From: Candidatus Margulisiibacteriota bacterium
GTDB lineage: Bacteria; Margulisbacteria; Termititenacia; Termititenacales; Termititenacaceae
Assembly (NCBI GenBank): GCA_031279615.1
Contig: JAITIE010000007.1
Span: 1 to 6,827 of the forward strand
Reading direction: 5' to 3'
Length of the DNA: 6,827 nucleotides
Shown: positions 1-6,827 of the stretch, piece after piece
Layout of the letters: each line of letters opens with the position of its first letter
Numbering within the stretch: position 1 is the stretch's first letter
Translations under genes and position numbers: made by a program
The notes under the pieces: model-generated
The model's input: the letters and a program-made list of their open reading frames with translations, nothing else
Told to the model about the DNA's origin: nothing
Databases searched by the model: none

Positions 1-53
1 CTAACTTCTGTTTCTTCCTGTTTCTCCGTCGCCGACACCAAGGTGCACTTCAT
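1..53 (-). CDS. atpC: F1 ATP synthase epsilon subunit, N-terminal fragment (cut by window edge)
   Basis: An ATG at 53-51 opens a frame that runs off the left edge after 17 codons, reading MKCTLVSATEKQEETEV. This fits the first beta strand of epsilon subunits, which typically begin MK-x-T-[LIV]-V-[ST]-P-E and reach a conserved EV about 15 residues in. The usual Pro is Ala here. An AGGAG ribosome binding site lies five bases upstream. The position directly after atpD is where atpC sits in the standard operon. Epsilon binds gamma at the foot of the central stalk, helps couple F1 to Fo and often inhibits ATP hydrolysis. Position and start signal make the call likely, but only 17 residues are visible, so the inhibitory C-terminal helices cannot be assessed. 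Confidence 0.8.
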   Translation of the reverse strand, partial: MKCTLVSATEKQEETEV

Positions 54-58
54 AAAAT

Positions 59-63
59 CTCCT
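59..63 (-). promoter_or_regulatory. Ribosome binding site of atpC
   Basis: AGGAG on the minus strand, five bases before the ATG at 53-51. It supports that ATG as the epsilon start although little of the coding sequence is visible. Confidence 0.75.
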
Positions 64-72
64 GTCTTATAG

Positions 73-104
73 GCGCGGAAAATATTTGTAAATATTTTCC
101 GCGC
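73..104 (-). promoter_or_regulatory. Perfect 15-bp inverted repeat (intercistronic hairpin) between atpD and atpC
   Basis: Bases 73-87 (gcgcggaaaatattt) are the exact reverse complement of 90-104, leaving only two bases between the arms; in RNA the innermost pair would open to give a four-base loop. The stem begins five bases after the atpD stop and ends before the atpC ribosome binding site. No U-run follows on either strand, so it is not a canonical intrinsic terminator. It could be an mRNA stabiliser or processing site that protects the 3' end of the atpD message, or a partial attenuator lowering atpC expression. The structure is seen directly; the function is inferred. Confidence 0.75.
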
Positions 105-108
105 AGAA

Positions 109-2396
<2,288 letters not shown>

Positions 2397-2419
<23 letters not shown>

Positions 2420-3923
2420 TTAAAAATTCCTTTTTAAAATTATTGACCGCGTTCTGCGTCAGCAGGCCGAGTTCGCGCGTAAATTCTTTCTGCGTGCGAA
2501 AAGTTTCCAGGATATCCGCGTAATTTTTACGCAGATAGTCCAGCAGCGCGGTTTCAAACTCCGCCAGTTTTTCCAGCGGAATATCCAGCAGCAAATCCTT
2601 GACGCCGGCGTAAATAATGATCACCTGCTCCTCCACGGCCAGCGGCTTGTTTTTGTCCTGCTTGAGCAGCTCGACCATCAGCGCGCCTTTTTTTAACTGC
2701 CGCAAAGTTTCTTTGTCCAGCTCCGACGAGAACATGGAAAACGCTTCTTTTTCGCGGTACTGCGCGAGGTCGATGCGCAGTGTGCCAGAAATACGCCGCA
2801 TGGCTTTGATCTGAGCGCTGCCGCCGACGCGCGACACGGAAATACCGGCGTTCACAGCCGGCCGCACGCCGCTGTTGAAAAGATCGGCTTCCAAAAAAAT
2901 CTGGCCGTCGGTGATCGAGATTACGTTCGTCGGCACATAGGCGGAAATATCATTGCCCTGCGTCTCGATAATCGGCAGAGCGGTCATGGAGCCGCCGCCT
3001 TTGGCCGGTGAAAGTTTTGCCGCGCGCTCTAGCAGGCGCGAGTGCAGATAAAAAATATCGCCCGGGTAAGCCTCGCGGCCAGGCGGCCGGCGCATCAGCA
3101 GAGAGATCTGCCGGTAAGCGGCCGCGTGTTTGCTCAAATCATCGTAAACCACCAGCGTGTCTTTTTGCAGCCCAGACATGAAATACTCCGCGATTGCGCA
3201 GCCGACAAAAGGCGCCAGATACTGCGTGATCGCTGGCGCGCTGGCCGGCGCGTCAATGATAATCGTATTTTTCAGCGCGTCGTGCTGCTCCAGCTGATGC
3301 CGGAGCTTGACCACCGTGGATTCTTTTTGTCCGATCGCCACATAAATAGAAATAACGCCGGTGTCTTTTTGATTGATAATCGTGTCAACGGCCAGCGTGG
3401 TTTTGCCGGTTTGCCGGTCGCCGATAATCAGCTCGCGCTGCCCGCGGCCAATCGGCGCCAGCGCGTCGATCACTTTGTAGCCGGTCTGCAAAGGCACGCG
3501 CACCGGCTCGCGGTCGATCACGCCGGGCGCCGGACTCTCCAGCGGATAGGCTGTCTCCGTCTTGATCAGCCCCAGACCATCCAGCGGATCACCCATCGGA
3601 TTGATCACGCGTCCCAGCATATTTTGGCCAACCCGGACGCCGACCACATGGCCGGTGCGTTTGACCCAGGCGCCTTCTTTGACCTTGGTGTGATTTTCCA
3701 AAATCGCGCAGATAATTTCTTCTTTTTCCAGATTAAAAATCGTGCCGTAAATCTTGCCCGGAAATTCCAGCAACTCGCCATTGACTGCCGAGCTCAAACC
3801 CCGAATGCGCGCGATGCCGTCGGCAGATTCCAGCACCGCGCCGACCTCGTCCGCGCCGGAAATTGTCTTCAGATTATCGATTTTTTCCTGAATGTTCCTT
3901 AATACCGTTTCCGTCAAAGACAT
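2397..3923 (-). CDS. atpA: F1 ATP synthase alpha subunit (non-catalytic nucleotide-binding)
   Basis: This 508-residue protein alternates with beta in the F1 hexamer and supplies the arginine finger to the catalytic sites. The Walker A motif GDRQTGKT is at 168-175. The Walker B region, [13 protein letters not shown], has the paired Asp261-Asp262. [12 protein letters not shown] is at 334-345. The family signature [16 protein letters not shown] (355-370) contains Arg365, the expected finger. The N-terminal beta-barrel (about 25-95) and the C-terminal helical bundle (about 375-508) are both present, so the protein is full length. The start is supported by AAGGAG (3929-3934) five bases before the ATG; this site overlaps the atpH stop codon. 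The 3' end overlaps atpG by 23 bases. I see no motif substitution that would impair function. Confidence 0.97.
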
Positions 3924-3932
3924 AATCGCTCC

Positions 3933-4457
3933 TTAAACCAAAGCCGCCTGCAGCTGTTCCAGGCCGGCCCGCACGCTCAAATCCAGCATTTTTTCGCCGC
4001 GCTTGAGCACCAAACCGCCCAGCACATTTTTAGACACAATATTATGCAAATACACTTTTTTGTTTTCCAGACGCTCCAGCTCCTGGCGGAGCGCGTCCAG
4101 CTGCTCCGGCGTCAAATTCACCGCGGACAGCGCTTCCACAAAAAGCGAGTTCTTGGTCTTGCTGAGCAATTCCACAAATTTGCCGCTGATCATCTCGTAA
4201 AAATGCAAATCGTTATTCTCAATTAACTGCAAAATAAATTTCTTAAAATTTTCGCCCAGCAAATCCGCAAAAACTTTTTGAAAATACTGATTTTTGCTTT
4301 CTGGCGTGACATGCTCGTCAAATAAAATCTCCTTGACGCCGTAAGTTTCCTCACAAAGCAGATTAAAACGAAAAATATCGGTGACAAAAAGATCCAGCTC
4401 GCCAGCGTTCTCCAGCGTGTTCAGCAATTCTTTCAGATTGTAACGGTAATTCAGCAT
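3933..4457 (-). CDS. atpH: ATP synthase delta subunit (peripheral stalk, OSCP-like)
   Basis: This 174-residue protein is close to the usual length of about 180. Delta caps the F1 head and joins the N-termini of alpha to the b dimer. The N-terminal part (about 1-105) looks like the expected helical bundle. The C-terminal part holds the conserved hallmark: LGGLVLKRGEKMLDLSVRAGLEQL (146-169, usually IGG-hxh-xhGD-x-hhDgSVRgxLxxL). The N-terminal half is poorly conserved, as is common in this family, so identity rests on the C-terminal motif and on gene order. Only one base separates its ATG from the atpF stop (TAAAATG). The sequence ahead, within the end of atpF, has only a weak AAAGAA-like ribosome binding site. 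This suggests translational coupling to atpF. Confidence 0.93.
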   Translation of the reverse strand: MLNYRYNLKELLNTLENAGELDLFVTDIFRFNLLCEETYGVKEILFDEHVTPESKNQYFQKVFADLLGENFKKFILQLIENNDLHFYEMISGKFVELLSKTKNSLFVEALSAVNLTPEQLDALRQELERLENKKVYLHNIVSKNVLGGLVLKRGEKMLDLSVRAGLEQLQAALV

Positions 4458-4458
4458 T

Positions 4459-4953
4459 TTAAAATTCTTTCAGTTTTTTTAATTCCTCTAAACGCTCCTG
4501 TAAAATCCGCTGCTGCATTTCCGGTGTCAGCTCGACCCGCAGGATTTTTTCGCAGGCGGCGCAGAGCATCTGGCCGACATGTTCCTCGAAATTGCGGGAG
4601 AAATCATCCTCTACCCGCCGCAAATCCTCTTCCTTGGTTTTGCGCAACGCGCGGAATTCAGCCTGCAGCGCTTTTAACTGCGCGTCCGCCTGTGTTTTGG
4701 CTTTTTCGCGCGCCTCGGAAAGAATGCGGCGCTCCGCCAGCTCGAGAGCCCTTTGCCGCTCCTCCAAATCCTGACGCAGAGCATCGGCTTCGCGGTTTTG
4801 TCTTTCAGCGCTGGCCAGCTCACCGGCAATTTTATCCGCGCGCTCCTGCATCATTTTGGCCAGGACTGGATAGATCTTGGCGCTGATAACCCAGCAGACT
4901 ACACCGAAAGAAATCAGCGTCCAAAAAATAATATTGATTTCCAGTTTAAACAA
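4459..4953 (-). CDS. atpF: Fo ATP synthase b subunit (peripheral stalk), TTG start
   Basis: This 164-residue protein has one N-terminal membrane helix (about 8-27, EINIIFWTLISFGVVCWVI). A long charged helix follows (about 35-130), rich in Glu, Arg, Lys and Ala and typical of the right-handed coiled coil of b dimers. The last 35 residues should contact delta. The start codon is TTG: the frame begins TTG-TTT-AAA-CTG, and there is no in-frame ATG before the membrane helix. A strong AAGGAG (4960-4965) sits six bases upstream. The gene starts 15 bases after the atpE stop. Only one b gene is present, so this should be a homodimeric stalk, unlike the b/b' pairs of photosynthetic bacteria. A CAAC pair of cysteines (131-134) near the C-terminus is unusual but of no known meaning to me. 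Confidence 0.95.
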   Translation of the reverse strand: MFKLEINIIFWTLISFGVVCWVISAKIYPVLAKMMQERADKIAGELASAERQNREADALRQDLEERQRALELAERRILSEAREKAKTQADAQLKALQAEFRALRKTKEEDLRRVEDDFSRNFEEHVGQMLCAACEKILRVELTPEMQQRILQERLEELKKLKEF

Positions 4954-4959
4954 AAAACG

Positions 4960-4965
4960 CTCCTT
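4960..4965 (-). promoter_or_regulatory. Ribosome binding site supporting the atpF TTG start
   Basis: AAGGAG on the minus strand, six bases before the TTG at 4953-4951 (AAGGAGCGTTTTTTG). It lies in the short atpE-atpF gap and is the main reason to accept a non-ATG start. Confidence 0.85.
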
Positions 4966-4968
4966 ATT

Positions 4969-5196
4969 TTATTTCGTGGCCAGCAAAATACTGATAACCA
5001 GGCCGTACAAAGCCACGGCTTCGATAAAAGCGATGCCGATAAAAACCAGCGGCCGCACTTTATCCAAAATTTCCGGCTGGCGCGCCACGCTGTCGAACAG
5101 CTTGCTCATCATCAGGCCGATGCCAAACGCGCCGCCCAGCGCCGCCAATCCCATACAGATCGCCGCGCCCAGATACGCTCCTATAATATTGTCCAT
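4969..5196 (-). CDS. atpE: Fo ATP synthase c subunit (rotor ring proteolipid)
   Basis: This 75-residue protein is a two-helix hairpin, the unit of the rotating c-ring. Helix 1 (about 5-33) carries a glycine-rich packing stretch. The polar loop SVARQPE (36-42) is the family hallmark that contacts gamma and epsilon. Helix 2 (about 48-73) carries the ion-carrying carboxylate Glu59 in FIEAVALYGLVI. Aligned on ARQPE, the position of the sodium-site Gln of Ilyobacter c is Ile26, and the residue after Glu59 is Ala60, not Ser; Tyr64 is kept. This is the pattern of a proton-binding site. The end of the helix 1 glycine motif is changed: Met30-Ser31 replace the usual Gly-Gly before Lys32. AAGGAG (5204-5209) lies seven bases before the ATG. 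Directly upstream is the 44-bp repeat array. Confidence 0.97.
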   Translation of the reverse strand: MDNIIGAYLGAAICMGLAALGGAFGIGLMMSKLFDSVARQPEILDKVRPLVFIGIAFIEAVALYGLVISILLATK

Positions 5197-5219
5197 TTGC
5201 TTTCTCCTTTCTTAATTTT

Positions 5220-5252
5220 TTATACTTCTTCGCTGACGGCTTCGCCGATCAT
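5220..5252 (-). other. Stranded probable original 3' end of atpB (MIGEAVSEEV-stop)
   Basis: On the minus strand ATG-ATC-GGC-GAA-GCC-GTC-AGC-GAA-GAA-GTA-TAA reads MIGEAVSEEV and stops, 23 bases before the atpE ATG. The first seven codons match the end of the functional atpB (GASMIGEAVSEATEKMLR). If the repeat units between were removed, atpB would end GASMIGEAVSEEV, a plausible a-subunit terminus in a normal position relative to atpE. I infer that this is the ancestral gene end, left behind when the array expanded. It could still be translated by reinitiation at its ATG, which overlaps the stop of the preceding mini-ORF (ATGA at 5252-5249). Confidence 0.65.
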
Positions 5253-5478
5253 CGAAGCATTTCCTCTGTCGCTTCGCTGACGGCTTCGCCGATCATCGAA
5301 GCATTTCCTCTGTCGCTTCGCTGACAGCTTCGCCGATCATCGAAGCATTTTCTCTGTCGCTTCGCTGACGGCTTCGCCGATCATCGAAGCATTTTCTCTG
5401 TCGCTTCGCTGACAGCTTCGCCGATCATCGAAGCATTTTCTCTGTCGCTTCGCTGACAGCTTCGCCGATCATCGAAGC
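5228..5478 (-). repeat. 44-bp tandem repeat array at the atpB/atpE junction (5 full units + 31-bp partial)
   Basis: Units begin (plus strand, cttcgctgac) at 5228, 5272, 5316, 5360, 5404 and 5448, exactly 44 bases apart; the last is partial and ends at 5478. Two positions vary. One is a G/A at offset 10 (G in units 1, 2 and 4; A in units 3, 5 and 6). The other is C/T in catttCct versus cattttct (C in units 1 and 2; T in units 3 to 5). On the coding strand each unit is 31 bases shared with the atpB 3' end plus a 13-base linker (CGACAGAGRAAAT). Each contains a six-base-pair hairpin GCTTCG-ATGATCGG-CGAAGC. Units with A also allow a second stem, CTGTC/GACAG. The rightmost partial unit is coding sequence of atpB; the other units lie between atpB and atpE. 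Confidence 0.97.
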
Positions 5479-6180
5479 GCCCAAAAAGGTAAAAACATAC
5501 GCTTGAATGACGCAGACAAAAAATTCAAAGAATATTATCACGATTGCGCCGCCGTAAGAAGCCAGCCACACGGCGATATTGTTAAATATAGAAGTAAAAC
5601 TCAAAATGCTGATGAGCAGCAAATGCCCGCCGGACATATTGGCGAAAAGCCGGATGGCCAGCGAAAAAGGCTTGAAAATCTGGCTGATGATCTCGATCGG
5701 CAAAAGTAAAATGACCACCGGCCCCTTGACACCCTGCGGCACGAGGCTTTTACAAAATCCCCACCAGCCGCGTTTTTTGAAACGCACCAGCAGACTGATC
5801 GCAAAAAACAAAACCGCCAGCGCGGCCGTGCCGTTGATATTGCTGACGGCGCTGTCTAAACCCGCCCGCGGCCCCAGCAGGCCAAGCACGCCCAGCGGCA
5901 GGCCGGTGAATAAGATATAGAGGAACGCCGAGAGGCATAGCGGCAACCAGGCTTTGTCCAGACCCGCCGGCTGGAGAATTTGTTTTTCGATAAACTCGAC
6001 CGCCGTTTCCAGCAGATTTTGGCCGAAACTGCGCGGGGACAGAGACAAGCGGCGCGTGATGAGCCACAGCAGGCCGAGCAGTAAAAACGCGGCGGCAAAA
6101 TTCAAAAGCGCCGTGGCGTCTACGGAAAAATCCCAGCGGCCTAAACGCAGCGCCAGAAAAACTTTGGCTGATTCGTGCAT
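5425..6180 (-). CDS. atpB: Fo ATP synthase a subunit (ion channel stator), C-terminus altered by repeat expansion
   Basis: This 251-residue polytopic membrane protein forms the two half-channels beside the c-ring. The key helix carries IFKPFSLAIRLFANMSGGH, with the essential Arg177. The last membrane segment has FFEFFVCVIQAYVFTFLG, with Glu219 and Gln226 at the usual channel positions. PIEIIS (161-166) is also conserved. Membrane segments lie near 22-43, 83-103, 117-133, 154-169, 172-196 and 201-234. The frame is open further upstream to 6342, but that would overlap the preceding gene. The ATG at 6180 with GGGG five bases upstream gives a family-like N-terminus. The C-terminus, SEATEKMLR, runs into the second copy of the 44-bp repeat and stops at a TGA there. 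The inferred ancestral ending was SEEV. All functional residues lie before the repeat, so the protein is probably active. Confidence 0.95.
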   Translation of the reverse strand: MHESAKVFLALRLGRWDFSVDATALLNFAAAFLLLGLLWLITRRLSLSPRSFGQNLLETAVEFIEKQILQPAGLDKAWLPLCLSAFLYILFTGLPLGVLGLLGPRAGLDSAVSNINGTAALAVLFFAISLLVRFKKRGWWGFCKSLVPQGVKGPVVILLLPIEIISQIFKPFSLAIRLFANMSGGHLLLISILSFTSIFNNIAVWLASYGGAIVIIFFEFFVCVIQAYVFTFLGASMIGEAVSEATEKMLR

Positions 6181-6224
6181 ACTATCCCCGTCAAAATTTA
6201 CTCGCCCTGAATTTATTTCTCCAT

Positions 6225-6422
6225 TTATTTTTTTTCCGCGCTCTTGACTATTTTGTAAAGGCTGTAGCCCTCCAGACCAAAAGCCAAAAGCAACAGCACG
6301 GACAAACAATTCGCGCCGGTGGCCAAACGCGCGTCCAGCCATTGTCCAGCCAGCGCCGCCAAACCGATCACGACAGCGGATTCAAAAACCCAGTTCAGGA
6401 ATTGCCTCTCCGAGCGGCGCAT
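6225..6422 (-). CDS. atpZ: Small ATP synthase accessory membrane protein, AtpZ/AtpI type
   Basis: This 65-residue protein has two membrane helices (about 11-29 and 38-57), a basic N-terminus (MRRSERQ) and a basic tail (KSAEKK). The pattern G20-x5-G26-x2-LD (29-30)-x4-T35, followed by a second helix with G-x2-GY, matches the short AtpZ/AtpQ-like family at the head of many atp operons. True AtpI is longer, with about four helices. The Pro usually seen after the Thr is absent. The proposed role in the family is Mg2+/Ca2+ supply or help with c-ring assembly; nothing in the sequence decides between these. The start is chosen because residues upstream look like noncoding sequence. Its ribosome binding site is poor: GGAG lies 15 bases before the ATG. 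An alternative GTG at 6533 has no ribosome binding site. The stop is 44 bases before atpB. Confidence 0.7.
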   Translation of the reverse strand: MRRSERQFLNWVFESAVVIGLAALAGQWLDARLATGANCLSVLLLLAFGLEGYSLYKIVKSAEKK

Positions 6423-6455
6423 CGGGAATGATACTAACTCCGAAAGGGGAAAAAT

Positions 6456-6480
6456 GCAAAAGCTACCCGGGAAATTTTGC
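6456..6480. promoter_or_regulatory. 25-bp imperfect palindrome upstream of the atp operon
   Basis: The arms gcaaaa (6456-6461) and ttttgc (6475-6480) flank a CCCGGG palindrome (6466-6471) with nearly the same centre. It lies about 34 bases upstream of the atpZ start, where an operator or a 5'-leader hairpin could sit. It also covers the first codons of the candidate higA start on the plus strand. Autoregulation by an antitoxin at its own start would be one explanation, but this is inference. Confidence 0.4.
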
Positions 6481-6564
6481 ACGAAAATACATTTAGAAAA
6501 TAACTTACCTGACGGCGCATCTCTTACTCCCACCGATCACAACAGTGCTGAAATTCTTTTGCGT

Positions 6565-6594
6565 GAATAAACAAGCGCAAAAGCGCATTTATTC
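6565..6594. repeat. Bulged inverted repeat in the higA remnant/atp upstream region
   Basis: The outer arms gaataaa (6565-6571) and tttattc (6588-6594) pair perfectly. The inner GCGC-AAAA-GCGC (6575-6586) forms a tight stem with a four-base loop, with an asymmetric bulge between (three bases against one). No T-run follows on either strand, so it is not a standard terminator. It starts just before the TAA at 6568, the first stop in the higA remnant. Confidence 0.45.
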
Positions 6595-6827
6595 CCTAGC
6601 AGACAATCCTGCCAGAGGCTTATACCAATTAACAGACCTTCCGCTTAACGATACCACCGCAATGCGTCATAAAGAAAAATATCCATAGACACCGCCTTGC
6701 GTCTTGCCAAATATTTTGGCAACAGCGTAGATTTTTGGGTCGGCATTCAGGACAAATATGACATACGCCGCAATCAAAAAAATCCAGGAAAACAGTTGGG
6801 AACAATTCCTGCCTTAAAAATTGCCGC

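Larger units (their letters stand above)
6454..6827 (+). pseudogene. higA: Decayed HigA-type antitoxin gene (XRE family), runs off right edge
   Basis: The solid part is 6673 to the window end. It reads RKISIDTALRLAKYFGNSVD, then FWVGIQDKYDIRR, close to the HigA consensus R-x-IS-x-DTALRLAKYFG...FW-x-x-xQ-x-x-YDL that follows the helix-turn-helix. In the same frame lie weaker HigA-like pieces: TPTDHNSAEILLRE at 6526-6567 (compare THPGEILREE) and LIPINR at 6619-6636 (compare the recognition helix L-x-VPxNR). YSLADN, in another frame near 6590-6607, could be the YALAK segment. In-frame TAA codons at 6568, 6646 and 6670 interrupt it, so no intact antitoxin can be made from the visible sequence. 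The ATG at 6454 with AAGGGG four bases upstream is the best candidate for the old start, but this is uncertain. No HigB toxin is visible to its left. Sequencing error could produce some of the damage, but three stops argue for decay. Confidence 0.65.

Noticed and set aside
3042..3902. 286-codon plus-strand frame opposite atpA
   Set aside because: Antisense shadow of atpA with Arg/Asn/His-rich sequence and no domain.
4969..5196. Sodium-translocating ATP synthase
   Set aside because: The Gln and Ser of the sodium site are replaced by Ile26 and Ala60, and the operon order is the standard one, not the N-ATPase order.
4753..5280. Plus-strand frame spanning atpF, atpE and the repeat array
   Set aside because: It overlaps three real minus-strand features and has no ribosome binding site or conserved motif.
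5228..5478. CRISPR array
   Set aside because: The 44-bp units are contiguous with no unique spacers, and the unit is derived from the atpB coding end.
6210..6224. Three-codon ORF ATG-GAG-AAA-TAA directly after the atpZ stop
   Set aside because: Too short to distinguish from chance; no separate ribosome binding site.
6181..6342. 54-codon upstream extension of atpB
   Set aside because: It would overlap most of atpZ in another frame, and the extra residues are not membrane-like or conserved. The ATG at 6180 has a ribosome binding site.
6618..6650. Possible minus-strand promoter with TATAAG as -10 and TTAAGC 18 bases upstream
   Set aside because: The -35 matches only three of six consensus bases, and the site lies inside the higA remnant about 200 bases from atpZ. 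Too weak to report.
6660..6827. Minus-strand frame with a cysteine-rich stretch (CGVCHICPEC) opposite the higA remnant
   Set aside because: It looks zinc-finger-like, but it is the shadow of the conserved HigA block on the plus strand, has no start in the window, and lacks any family match I recognise.

Overview
This window carries a nearly complete F-type (F1Fo) ATP synthase operon. It is read entirely from the minus strand, so gene order runs from the right edge to the left: a small AtpZ/AtpI-family gene, atpB (a), atpE (c), atpF (b), atpH (delta), atpA (alpha), atpG (gamma), atpD (beta) and the first 17 codons of atpC (epsilon), which leaves the window at base 1. This is the classical bacterial order, with one b-subunit gene. 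Spacing is tight: 1 to 15 bases between most neighbours and a 23-base overlap of atpA and atpG. Nearly every gene has its own AAGGAG-like ribosome binding site, so a single polycistronic message is the obvious reading. The products form the membrane rotor-stator (a, b, c), the catalytic head (alpha, beta), the shaft (gamma, epsilon) and the peripheral stalk (b, delta). Together they couple ion flow to ATP synthesis or hydrolysis.

The organism is a bacterium of mixed base composition that I cannot place. The catalytic and Walker motifs are intact, but several normally near-invariant stretches are altered. The DELSEED loop of beta reads SELPKED, the beta stretch usually GQMNEPPGAR reads [10 protein letters not shown], and the gamma C-terminal signature is changed. 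This suggests a lineage far from the well-studied phyla. The c subunit has the residues of a proton site, not a sodium site.

The most unusual region is between atpB and atpE (5220-5478). The 3' end of atpB has expanded into a tandem array of 44-bp units, five complete plus one partial. Because 44 is not a multiple of three, the expansion shifts the frame and atpB now ends on a TGA just inside the second unit. The apparent original end of the gene (SEEV-stop) is stranded about 200 bases downstream, next to atpE. Every unit carries an ATGA stop/start overlap and a hairpin, so the array reads as a chain of overlapping 15-codon mini-ORFs leading to atpE.

The right end (6423-6827) holds no intact gene that I can see. 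It contains a plus-strand remnant of a HigA-type antitoxin gene whose frame is broken by three TAA codons. The atp promoter should lie in the same stretch, but I could not identify it. Two inverted repeats lie there, and a perfect 15-bp inverted repeat separates atpD from atpC at the left end.
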